Shown one piece after another: positions 1-11,011 of a stretch of 64,000 nt of DNA. The DNA comes from Chara braunii (Eukaryota; Streptophyta; Charophyceae; Charales; Characeae), in the NCBI GenBank assembly GCA_003427395.1, contig BFEA01000066.1, positions 535,791 to 599,790 of the forward strand. Direction: 5' to 3'. Below the pieces are notes generated by a model that saw nothing but the letters and a program-made list of their open reading frames with translations, did not search any database and was not told where the DNA came from. The translations under genes and the position numbers were made by a program. The stretch's first letter is position 1, and every line of letters starts with the position of its first letter.

Positions 1-3000
1 TCAGATCTGACGACTCGGGTCGTGAGTTGAGTCTGAAGGCTCTCTTCAGTTGATCTGTGTCTAGCGGGTAGGGTCTCTAACCTTGTATTCATTACCAAAG
101 TTGGCACCCAACCCTTGTCCGGGGAGTATTCTTTCAACCGGAAGACTATCGAGAATCAACTTAGTTCAAGACTCGATCACAGGAAGCAAAACTTAGTCTT
201 TGTTTTCCCAGACTGTTCAGGAGTCAACAAAGGTACAATGTACTCAAGCACCCCTTTCTAGCACTAAGCATCCCAACACAACTCAGAACAATGTCCCCGA
301 ATTCTCCGGCAAACACGACTCGATCAGGGTGAAGCGACGCACTTTACAGAAGGTACCCTACTAACATCACACGCAAGAAGGTCTTCTGTATAAGAAATAA
401 TGCATGAAGTGATACACTGGTTTTCGGTGGGTAACATGCTCAGCTACGCATGCTGAATATTAATAGGGGAAATGTTAGACAGATAATTGATGCAGCAGCT
501 TCCTCTCAAATGATAGGGAGACTCATGTTTGCAAGCTTATTAGGGCCTCGCTAGTCGGTCCTACAGCCAGTGGCACAAATAGCTGTAGGCCCATATGCCC
601 GTTAGGTCGAGTACCAATGAGCCTCCATGACAGCGTCCTTGCAAGAGCGTTTGGACAGGCACGGACTCGTCGGATCTCTAGCGCTAACAGTCACACTAGT
701 TTTGGGGTGACGAAAGGAGTCTCTTAGTGCCCAATTAGATTGATCAACATTACCTTTCTTCCCCCGATTATCAACATTCCCCTTCAAGAAAACTGTCACG
801 TTTGTGCAGGCAATGTCCTTAAGTAAGCCGGGGCAAGGACTTCTGATCTGCAGAATGACGTCAACACTTTAACAAAGCCAACTCTCCCTCACCAGTTCAT
901 TGTTTCTGTGTAAATAGCATACCACAGGTCGAGCAGATAGGCTGAGCGTCCCTAATTAGAACCGCTCAATTAACGATAAGGAGTGAAGTCCTTCTACTCA
1001 CAAATTTTATTATGAAGCGTATAGAGGCCTCGAGAGAAGACAAGATACAGATTTACATTCATGAAAGCAGTTAATGTGCATTTTTCACCTGACTGGCCAA
1101 CCTTTGAGCCCATGGCTCAAGGACCCTCAGTCACCATCAAGCAAAAGTTTGACCAGAAGATAAGCAACTTTCCTTACAATAGTCCCTCGTCTTCCCATCA
1201 GACGTGTAATGTTTAAAGAGGGGAAGGAGAAATTTGAGGAATTACTGACTAGTGCAACAATGGGATGCATAACTTTGATCTGCGTATTTTGACGGGGTCC
1301 ACTCAGGACAAAGCCAACCCCAAAAGCTTTCGACAATCTCATCCCTCAACCCCCCCGCGTGCTGCTCTAATTAGCAATCTTCTCACCTTCTTGGAGCAAA
1401 GACCAAACTCTCAGTCACTACGTACATCAAGCAACAGAAATAAGCGTGATTGTATTACCCAGTTAAGGTGCTTCTTAGACAAGGTAATCAACCTCTCATC
1501 TCGCTGTCACCACCAAAAGAAAAGAAATTCGAAAGAAAAAGAAAACCGCGACACGCTTACGTCTCTACAATTCCTTACAATGTGACCGTCCCCCATCTTC
1601 TTGATTTCGCCCCACTCCGATCGCAACTTCAAACCACCCCATATTCTCACTCGTCCGACGTTTACAGATGACTCCAATCACGTTTGAAAGGGTTCGGACA
1701 GTGCAGGTGAGGGCGAGGTTCTACACAAAGACAGGGTTAATTACCAACTATATCCCTTCTCTCAAATGTAATCAAGTTAGAAGCATGATGTTGTATCCAG
1801 GGGAATGACATTAAGCATAGGCTCTTCAAGAAAATCCTGGTCCTATGCCCCGGGGCAACATGCATTATTCTAGTCACACTACGTATGTTGCTCTTTTCTC
1901 CTTTACAGAACACGATTCGCAACACTCTTACCCAGGGCGGGCCCCTTACTTGTTTGAAGGCATAGATGCATGATTGTCGATATTGGTTACCGTGTGACTC
2001 ACATTTTCACTTCGAGTACGGACTGGAGTCCCACCCCAAGGATAACATGCAGTACTTCTATGATATTCTTTACTGGTTGTCCGAACGTTCAAGAGTCCAA
2101 GAAAATTTAGCACATCCCAATGGGATGATCATCAGTTCCTGATCTGATAAGGGGGGGGGCGGGGGCAAGACAAGGGTGGCGTAGACAAGGAGCCGTCTTC
2201 ACGTTGCACCGCATTTGTCTGTCTTCTTCTTTCTCCCGTGCAACACCTAGCTCTCAGCACAACTTTGTCGTCCTCCGTCTGGCTGTTCTAGGAATAAGTT
2301 CTCTGACTATGTGTAGGAGATGGGATCTTCATCCTTCTCCTACTCCAAGAAGCAATGATGACGTCAACAACAGCGCTGGAGAAGCGCGTCAGCTACCACC
2401 GATCCTTCTTGGAGTTGATAAGACAAGTCAGCTTCCTACCAGAGTGAACTAACCAAATGCGTCAGAAGGCTTTCTGACCTCGTCCTCGCTCACAAAGAGA
2501 GTGCGTGAGTTCATGAATCAGTGAACTCTAGTGGCCTGAAGTAGCTCAGATCTTAGTCGTCAGAGAACGTCTCCGAGTTACATGTGTCACTTCACCCTCC
2601 CACACCCGATAGCACATCACTCGTTCTCCCTTAGCTCTTCATTTCATTGAGACCTCGTCATGCCGTTTTACTACTAATCACTCGAAGCACGCCCCTCCTC
2701 CGACATGACCAGCACTTTCGCAGGCGCACGCGTATTCACATTTGAGCAGCCGACAGAAAGTTGAGGATGAAAGAATGCGCAGAGAAACAGGAATTGTCGT
2801 TCGTTCATTCACACTCCACACTTCGAAGAAAAAACAACCCAAGTATGTACCGTTGTCGACATGCAAGCTGAACCTCCTTACAGGCACACGGCGTGGGCCC
2901 ATCCTGAGCGGTTAACGTCAACCAAGAAGTCACGCCCACGTTAGTGACCTCCTCCCACATGGTGCCTTTTTCTCTCGCACACACGAAGGTCAACCCTCCC

Positions 3001-3150
3001 CTCTCTAGTTCGTGGTCTCTCTCTTCCTCCTCTCCACGGCCCGTAACTGTCCCTCAGTTCCCAGTCCCTGCATCGTCGCCAGCTCACCTCGGGTCCACCC
3101 TCCACAAGCCGCGCTTGAGGGTGGTTCCCACGAACCTGGTCCGGCCTGTT

Positions 3151-3543
3151 CTAGGAATGGAGGCCAGTCTCCCGGTTATTAGCCTCGCTCTCCGCCTCTG
3201 CGTCACGGTCCAAGTGTTGCTGTTCTCGCTCCAAGGTGTCCGTCGAAGTCCCCGCGTTCAGATAAGAAACGGTCACCTTTATTTCGTAGGTGACCCCGTC
3301 CCTCCTGCATCTCCTTTCCGCTCTGTCCCTGGCCTCTGTAATCGCCAACTGTAATCTCTGATCAACCCTCATTTGTCTTTCTCTTCCCCCTTCAACATTA
3401 ACCCTCAGTCTCATCTCCCCGTTGCAACGGCTATAATCCAAGGTAGTCGTCACAATGGGCCCCTCACCCGACATTGGTTCCCACCTCCAAACAAACTGGA
3501 GGTATGTCGGCCTATAGCCGTGTAGCCCGGTGCAACGCGCCAT
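3151..3543 (-). CDS. LTR-embedded open frame, unknown product
   Basis: A 130-aa frame reading in the sense direction of element A. The partner LTR encodes the same protein start at 19,513-19,172, with the same opening residues (MARCTGLHGYRPTYLQF) and a shared central part rich in Arg, Glu and Val. In this copy the frame runs on into an acidic Glu/Arg/Asp stretch; in the partner a frameshift separates that stretch into 19,280-19,023. No domain is recognised. Two LTR copies start identical, so shared openness is weak evidence for a gene. It could equally be a chance frame in GC-rich sequence. Confidence 0.3.
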   Translation of the reverse strand: MARCTGLHGYRPTYLQFVWRWEPMSGEGPIVTTTLDYSRCNGEMRLRVNVEGGRERQMRVDQRLQLAITEARDRAERRCRRDGVTYEIKVTVSYLNAGTSTDTLEREQQHLDRDAEAESEANNRETGLHS

Positions 3544-4291
3544 TACAGACCCGCTACGGATAACTCGCCACAGCCGACCCCATAATGGTCACGAGCAGAC
3601 GCTCAGAGCACCCGTAACCGCTCACAAGCAATTTCTTGTACACTTACTACACCAACTAACATTCTCTCCTCAACTCGCCAGCATCAGGCATAGCAGAATC
3701 ACTTAAGCCTGAGTGATCGAGGCTAGTCTCACTTCCCTCTTATAGGGTCACCGCCTGTCTCGATCCCCGCGCTGTGAACGAGAGGTCCAAGCAAGACTTC
3801 TCAGAATCGCATCTCTTTTTAGATTTTATAATTGCATAAAAATAAGAATAAATAACAAAAAGAAAATACAAAGGAAAAGGGATTTAAAACAAAACAAGAA
3901 GAGGAAATTAAAAGGACAGTACGCCAACGGTTATAGGTCCAGCTACAGCGTGAAAAGACCACAAAACTTAGTGCGATGGTCCTATAACGGGATTCCGACC
4001 AGCGCTCTTCTCTCTCCAAAACGAGTCATCGACCCATCTTTATTGGGTACCCGTGTCCGATGGCAAGGAGGGGGCTTATGACCATCTTCAGGAATGATAA
4101 GCTTCCTACCGATGCGGCCACGGGTTGCCCCTCTTTTGGGGTCTTACCGCGCGACGCCCGATCGAGCCTCCCAACCATCGGTACCAATATGACAAGCCAA
4201 ATCAGTCTAGGCCACAGACTGCAGCCGCGCTTGAATTTCAAGTCGTTGGCCTTCCCGTGAAGTGACAGGAACCGAAAGAAAATTAAATAAC

Positions 4292-4327
4292 AGTAGTAAT
4301 AATAATAATAATAATAGTAGTAGTAGC
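4292..4327. repeat. (TAA)n microsatellite, short allele
   Basis: About eight TAA/TAG triplets inside the 3' LTR of element A. The equivalent tract in the 5' LTR (20,262-20,339) is roughly three times longer, so the tract has changed length since the element inserted. Confidence 0.9.
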
Positions 4328-4820
4328 AAACTCAAAAAGATAAGGAAATCGTAACATCACAGTGGCCTGAAGCCACCAGATTTCTCCTGAATTAAAACGT
4401 GGGTTCAAGTTTGACGATTTATTTTCCTTTTTTCCTTCTCTCTTTTTTGACAACGACTTCTGTCCTGTGCGTTTAACCCATAACCTGGTGAAGGGGTACT
4501 TGGCGCGCAGTAGAAAAGCCCACGCCAGACCCTCTCCCTCCGCGTCCCAGGGCGAGCCCGGCGGCTACCACGACTACAGGCCAGTAGTGCTCTGCTGTAC
4601 AGCAGGGCGCCGAGCCTACGTGGACCAAAGGAAAGTCCTGTGGCGCACCCTTTTGCAGAGGGCAGGCACCTACTGGCGGGTCTATTCCAAGGCACCACCC
4701 CGGTGTCGCAGCGTTACTGTGGAGGTTTGGCGACAGACTAAGCCACAGCACGTCCGAAGCATTGGCACCAAACAGGGACTTGGCACATAAAGGAGGGTCG
4801 GGACACCGCGCCCTCCGACG

Positions 4821-7795
4821 TGATACCAAACCCCCACCCAGCGTCCCCGCTGGGTCGAAACTCGTGGGGCACTCGGTATAAAGCAGCAATTAGTTTAGGA
4901 CTCTCATTTATCTTTTGCGTATCGCCGCGACTTATCCTAGTATTTTGCGGCTGTCAACCTTTTCCTGCCGTAGCATCTTCTTTTCTCTTTCTCCCTCTTT
5001 ACATAGCGTCTTCTTCTCTTCCCTTTTCTTCCTCTTATCGTGCATGTGGCATCGCTGCGTGGTCTGCGCCGCTACCTTTGCCCCCTTTGTAGTTCCCTTT
5101 GCTGTACATCGCTCCCTGTTTCGTCTCCTTCTTAAACAGCGCTCGATCTCACACCATGCGTGAGGCTCGTAGGGGATAGGGAAGAGGAAGAGGAGGAAGA
5201 GGAGGAAAAGCGCGCGAAGAGCCGCTGGCTCATGCGCGGCGTGAATAAAGTTCGGAGGAGGAGAAGATGAGCCATGGGGCCATGGTGCTCACTCAAGACC
5301 CTATCCTCGCCACTCGTTTGCTGGTATGAGAGGACTCCATCCCCTGACAGGATAAAGTATTTTCAGAAGAAATTCGAAGGGCGCTTCAGCGCGCCCAGCA
5401 CTTCCTCTCCTCCTTAGACTCCCAGAGCCCCCATCACTTCTACGGCGAGTAGGACCCTAGTGATTGTCCCCTCCGTTCCTTGCGCTGCTCCCTCTACCCC
5501 TCATCCTAATAACTGCCTTTTTTTCAGCATCTTCTTTCTTCTTTCTCTACTTCAGGTCGAGCTTATGGCGATCTTCTATATCCTGTATAAGCGGTACTTT
5601 TTATCAACCTTCCAAGTCAGTTATTTTTCCAATCCTTCAGTTCATACCTCACTTCATAGTGTCCCTGGCTTGAGAGTCTAAACACCTTGAGGCCAGGGAT
5701 GCAGTTTCCTTGTGAACCAGGCCGCTTGTCGGCCACCAAATAAATTAAAAAAGGATTATGTTTTCACTTTCTCGTTTGCTGCTGGTTTTGACCTCTTGTT
5801 ATTCTGAAGTCTGTTCTCAGTCTGAATCTTCCGGCAGATCTTGGCTGCAAAATTGAATGCACTGTCAGTCTGATACTAATGCTTGTGATACTCGTCCAGT
5901 CTTCCATGTTGGGGGTAGAGCATACCAAACTTTTTTTTTTTTTTGTTATCTGACTTGAGTGAGGTATCTTCTCAATTTCTCAAGTGGCTCAGGGGATACC
6001 AAACCCTGTTTTCTTGCTCTAGTCTCAGTGAGGCGTCTCCTCAACTTCTCAGACAGGAAAAAAGGATACCAAACCCCTTTTCATTTTCTCTGGTCTGGGT
6101 AACTTCAGATAAATCTTTATACACCTGCAAATAGCGAGTCCCGCAGACAACAAACTATGCCCCAGAAAGCAGGTTCCCCGACAATTAACACTCAAACAAC
6201 AAGTAAACAAAATAAAACCCTGAATAAAATAATAAAATAATCAGTAATAGAAATAATAAAATAATAACATAATAAAACAATAAATTAATAGATGCAGCAA
6301 GACAATTCTTCACATCCAAGAGTTATTGATTGCCTTGGTTTTGGTCCACCACTGGTCAGGAATGTCAGACCTCCCGTCAGTCTGACATACCCTATTCGGC
6401 CCGCCTAAGGCCAGGACTAGTCAAACCATTTGTCTTGACAGCCCCTTTGACCTGCCTCCAGGTCAGGACGAACATACCCACTACTCGAGTATGACAATCC
6501 TTTGACACTCTCGCCAGGACACCCAGATTATATCGGGTCTGGTCACCCTATTACGGTAGATCTCCCGTCAGTCAAACTGTCACGAACCCGGATTTGACCA
6601 CTGCGGTCGGGGACCGGCTCACCTACCGGTTTTTCGCCTAGAGCGCTGGCTGCCCCCGCCCAGATTTTTGAACGTGGGACCCGGTCTAACCACAGTTTCA
6701 GGCTCTGGCGAACCTCACTGGATTGCATCCTCTGACTGCAGTAGGGTTCCAGCCAACCCCTTTCGACCTCATAGGCCAGACCCCCAGAGTCTTAGCCTCA
6801 GTCGACTACGGAATTCGACACTCGCGTTAGGGACTTGCTGACCCCACCAGATTGCAGCCTATTGCGGTAAGGCTCTTGCTGGCCCTGACAATCAATGCAT
6901 CTTTAGGTTAGAGAAGAAGATCCCAGGCACAGACAATAAGGCAAACATACTATAATCCACAAGCAGACTGCCAATGCCCCATAACATGACAAACATTTCT
7001 CAAGAGGCGTCCCTTCAGTCTCAAGAGGCACTGAATAACAACATGAGAACCAGCATCAAGCCCTTGCAGGAACCCTCCCTTCAGCCTCAAGAAAGATGCT
7101 TAGTGCTGGCCCCAGAGAGGTTCTTTCCCTCAACAGGGTATTTTTTTTCCAAAAGACGTCTCGTCAATCCCAAGAAAATACTGAAATGTTGATCTCAGAG
7201 AGATCCCTTCCCTCATCTGAGTGAAGATAGGCAACTTAGTTAAGAAATACGAAGTCCCTCTACTGACAACTCTCAGTCAGGTAAAGTTGGATTTCCTTAT
7301 GCCGGTCCTCATCTGGATTTCTTGGATGGACAACTTAGTCAGAGACACGAAGTTCTTCTGCAAACAAATCTCAATCAAACAGAACTGAACTTCTTTATGC
7401 CCATCATACTTTTCTCTTTATCATAAGAATAATACTGATTACATTTTTTTACGTGCCACAGCCATGAGTTCCTTAGATCCTTGACACTGCGTCAATGCTC
7501 ACGAAAACTGTATCTCACAGTTATTTTCCCCACTCTCAGGGACTTAATATTCATGGGTCGACTGTAGCTCTGCATCAAAGATATTGTCTCATTAACTCTG
7601 TTGCTCGTTGAAATAGAAAATTAACTTACATGCTGAAAATTTGAAATGCTGAATTGACCATGCAAAAATGATCACTGTCTGCTGAATTTTCAGTCTTGCT
7701 GCCTCATTGTCTTAATGTGCTTTCTCTCAGCTCTCGGAAACTGTTCTCTTACAGGATGGTTGACCCTTCTTTCCTCTCTTTGTGGTCACTGTAGG
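4821..7795. other. Non-coding 3' internal region of element A
   Basis: Lies between the 3' LTR and the integrase remnant. No convincing gene is seen. It holds pyrimidine-rich tracts on the plus strand at 4,970-5,040 and 5,500-5,560 (purine-rich on the coding strand), a purine run at 5,160-5,215, and an AT-rich AATAAAATAAT-like patch at 6,195-6,295. The motif GATACCAAAC or a variant recurs at 4,822, about 5,925, 5,995 and 6,065, the last two within a roughly 70-bp imperfect tandem repeat. No sharp polypurine tract adjoins the LTR. Confidence 0.6.
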
Positions 7796-8770
7796 GATCA
7801 GATCATGGTTTCTGAAGATGAACTTACGAAGTCTTGACCCTGATACCATGTCATGAACCCTGGATCCATCTATTTCTTATATCTCATAAACCTTGCCTTC
7901 TGCTTCTCCTGTGATTCTGTAAGGACCAAGCCACCTAGGCTCCAATCGTTCAGTCCACTGAGTCTCAAGAGAACTGTCAAATAGAAGGACAATGTCACCC
8001 AACTTTCAATTTTTCCTTTCTTATATATATTTTCTTGTTTCATCTCTCTTAATCTGATAATCTGTTGGATGCCATTCTCTCTGCAGCATCCATCACTGCC
8101 TGATCCACTTCTGATATTTGTCTCATTCTGATATGGAGTAGCTCTAAAGTAGAATAGTTTCTGTCACTTTCTTGACTTGACCATGTCTTGATTATGTTCT
8201 CAATAGGCAATGTAGCATATCGGCCAAACTACAGAGTAAATGGAGTATAGCCAGTAGTCCTCTTGACTGTTATGTTCTCAGCATAAACAACAACTCTTAA
8301 TACTTTTGGCCAATTACTGAGATTTTCTTCACACCACTTAGCCAATGAATCTTTCAAGGTCCGGTGAGCTTTCTCGAGTGACGCATTCGCTTGAGGATGG
8401 TAAGTTGTCACATATCGAATTCTGACACCCAATCTGAGAGTGGTTCTTCTTACAATTTCATTTTTGAACTCTGATCCTCTATCTTAGACAAAATATCTGA
8501 TGAAAGGATACCTGAGATAAACTTCCTCTATCCAGTCAGCCACTTGCTCGGCTGTCTTCCTTTTTAGAGTTTTTGCCTCAACATATCCGGAGAAATTATC
8601 TATCGTGTTTAATATATATCTCATCCCGCCCTTGCCTAATGACATGGTGATGAGATATAAATGAACTCGACTTCCTGGTTCCACCAGAATAAAGGTTCAA
8701 TCATTCTTGTAGTAGACCTTTTCTGACATAACACACATGATTTACAAAATCTTAAAATCATGTCTCAATA
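7796..8770 (-). pseudogene. pol: Integrase remnant of element A
   Basis: Retroviral-type integrase that would insert element cDNA. In coding order it shows the Cys pair of the HHCC zinc finger (CKSCVLCQKRS, about 8,745-8,715), the core with VHLYLITMS at about 8,660, DRGSEF near 8,480 just after an in-frame TAA, and NASLEKAHR with the catalytic Glu near 8,370. A C-terminal RWLGPYRI (GPY/F module) follows near 7,930. The first catalytic Asp is Tyr here (codon 8,655-8,657); element B has MDLITMP at the same place. Further stops interrupt the C-terminal part. Clearly inactive. Confidence 0.88.
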
Positions 8771-9450
8771 ATCGACTCATAAACATAGGCATTAGGAATC
8801 TTTCCCCAACTGTCTCTCTCTTCAAGCCACAAACTCCACTTATAGGAGCGTGGTACTTCATAATCTTCATCATCCTTTTCATTCAGAAAATTCTCAACAT
8901 AGGTTGATTCTTCAATCGTCCCGTTTACATCTTCTTCTTCATATTTTCTCCATTCAATCCTGCTCAGACCATCAACTTTGTTCTTTTCAGTAGGAATTTT
9001 TTCCAACTTAAAATCAAAAGTCCAGATGAAGGCAATCCATCTGTTGACTGTTGGATCTACTTGCTGATGCTTCTTAATAACACTAATCACAGCAGATGCA
9101 TCAGTCCTCAAGATGAATCTCCTCCCTAGTACATAGTGCCTGAAGCACCTGAGGCTATGGATGATTGTCAGCAACTTTTTTCTGAATTGGGTATAACCTC
9201 TTTCTGTAGAGTTAAGAATTCTGCTCTCAAATCTCAGAGGCCTCTCTTTCGCATTTTCATCTTTCTGAATGAGCACACCACCCAGAGCAACTGGTCCTCC
9301 ATCGGCCTCAATGATGAAAGGTCTCCCTTCCTCATCATCATAGAAAGACATTCCCAGCACTACACCCCCATCTTTTAATTTCTCCTGTAAAGTTTCTACA
9401 ACGGCTTGTCTTTCCTCATTCCATGTTAAATTAACCCCTTGCCTTACCAT
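8758..9450 (-). pseudogene. pol: RNase H domain of element A pol
   Basis: A 230-aa open stretch typical of gypsy RNase H: EADGGPVALGG near residue 50, LRFESR at 72-77, a YTQFRKK segment at 86-92, LGRRFILRTDASA at about 107-119, and a closing KVDGLSRIEW. It would degrade the RNA strand of the RNA-DNA hybrid during reverse transcription. The conserved Glu after QF(K/R)K is Lys here (codon 9,175-9,177, AAG instead of GAG), while element B keeps Glu. RT lies directly upstream after a stop, and integrase follows in another frame. Confidence 0.9.
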
Positions 9451-9461
9451 TCTCTCAGAGG

Positions 9462-10585
9462 CTATGCACGGGTAGCAAAATGAGGAAAAAAAATCCTCCA
9501 GAATCCACGAATACCCAAGAAGCTTCTGACAACTGCCACTCTCTTGAGTGGCAGAGACCAGTTCAAAATTTTGTATATCTTTTTGAGGTTAGGACTCCTA
9601 CTCTTGGAGAAACATCTGAAGCCCAAAATAATTACTTCAGGCTGAAAGAGAAGGGACTTGTCCACTGGCAGTCAGGTTATATTTTTGAAGTCTCCCTGTT
9701 ACCATCTTCACTCCTTCAGTGTGTTCCCAGACAAACTTCCTGACTCCGCCTGCGACCAAAGTCTCATATTTTACCAGGGGTCCTTTCACGGGATTGTCAT
9801 CAATATAGGGGTTGGTTATTTCATGAGAAATATCTTGCATGACTTGCATCATATCCCTTTGAACCACTGCCACACCATTAGTCCAACCCTGATGCACCAC
9901 ACACATTTGAATGAGCTCTCTTGGCGTGTGCATGATAGTCATTGGTCGGCTAGTGAGATCAATGAAAAACTGATCATAGCCAGAATATAAATCAACTAAG
10001 GAATAAATGCATCGACCAACAAAAAATTCCGAGAGGAGATCGGCATTAGGAAGACTATCTACATCACGTACAGTCACAGAGTTGAGTTTCTGAAGATTTT
10101 GTATCCATCTCAATCCACCCTCTGGTTTCCAAAAGCAAAACCAGTGGTCAGCATACGGTCCATGAGCAGGTTCAGCAACCTGAGAAACAATCTTCTTGTC
10201 AAGATATTTTACAACCTCTGCTTCTTCGTTCAAGGGATATTTGGTCGGCCTATCATTCCATGGAACATGATTAACTGTCCAAATTTTGACCATCTTGATC
10301 ATCCACGTCCAATTGTCCTCTCTCTTCATCATTAAAGGAGAACGCACAAAAGAACTCCTGACATATCTTGAAGATATATTTTTTCTCTTTAGGCAAGATA
10401 AACTGATCCGAGTCTATCTTCATCGTGTCAAATCTCTCTTTGGTGACTCTATTTCCCAATTTTGCAGATTCCCTTATTGCTTTAATAATTTTTCTCTTTT
10501 TTTTTAATGCTTCATCATAATCCTTTTCTATTAGGACCGCCACTGGTTTTTTCTTTACCCCCTTGGGCTTGTATTTTCTCTTTAA
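9462..10585 (-). pseudogene. pol: Reverse transcriptase of element A
   Basis: Copies element RNA into DNA. Begins with a basic pre-RT linker (KRKYK at about 10,580), then RT with LRWIQNLQKLNS, motif A SLVDLYSGYDQF, motif B GWTNGVAVVQRDM, and motif C YIDD followed by NPVKGP. A frameshift at about 9,640-9,665 separates the thumb (SFLGIRGFWRIF). A second stop precedes 10,270 and another lies between 9,462 and 9,450. The Y(I/L)DD-xP-x-KxP arrangement is shared with element B (FLDDFPIKEP), which supports one family. Confidence 0.92.
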
Positions 10586-10599
10586 CCCAGTGACTATTT

Positions 10600-11000
10600 T
10601 CCTAACAAATGATGAGTTGATGCAAATTTCAATTTCATCCTCCTCCCCTTAGTAGTCTCTACAGCTTTCTTAAATGCTTCAATTTGTTCGTCTTCATCTT
10701 TGAGATTAAGTCGTTGCTTGTCTGTCCAGCCATAACTGAGCCCAAATAATTCATACTCATCTAGGAAATCGTTTACTTGAGGTCCTCTGAAACAGAGAAT
10801 TTTCTCATCTGGCCTCTTTGCTCTTGCGATATCTGATCCTCATTTGATTGTGTCGACTCTCTCGACCAATTCCCGTATAACCTCCACGAAGGTCTCTTCA
10901 TTGGTCCCTGCAGATGAGCTAGGTCTCCAACGACCAACCATCTTGGCCATAAACTTTCTTGGATACTTTCTTCTCTTTTTCTGCCACTTTTGTCCTCTCA
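10600..11000 (-). pseudogene. gag: Gag N-terminal remnant of element A
   Basis: Reading on the minus strand gives a capsid-like start (FRGPQVNDFLDEYELFG, about 10,790-10,740) followed by an acidic-basic stretch that stops matching gag at about 10,640. Elements B and C have the same lead-in at the equivalent place (VTGFVEKWESYAF and ITEYLEKWELHAY). The pre-RT linker follows within about 60 bases. The C-terminal half of capsid, any zinc knuckle and the whole protease are therefore absent. An in-frame TGA also cuts the N-terminus. Confidence 0.65.
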
Positions 11001-11011
11001 TTTTTTATTTT

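Larger units (their letters stand above)
1..4820 (-). repeat. 3' LTR of element A (partial)
   Basis: Direct repeat of 15,953-20,845. Its right end reads CCGACG at 4,815-4,820 where the other copy ends CCGACA. Non-coding apart from a reading frame at 3,151-3,543 shared with the other LTR. It holds a short (TAA)n tract at 4,292-4,327. Because the element codes on the minus strand, this left copy is the 3' LTR. The first 2.2 kb or so of the LTR should lie upstream of the window. Confidence 0.9.

Noticed and set aside
4467-4889. Overlapping GC-rich ORFs on both strands at the LTR end of A
   Set aside because: Open on both strands in GC-rich DNA and present in both LTRs only because the LTRs are duplicates; no domain.
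7830-7850. CCCTGATACCATG, a tRNA-iMet primer-site look-alike on the minus strand
   Set aside because: It falls inside the integrase C-terminal coding sequence with no LTR edge nearby; chance match.
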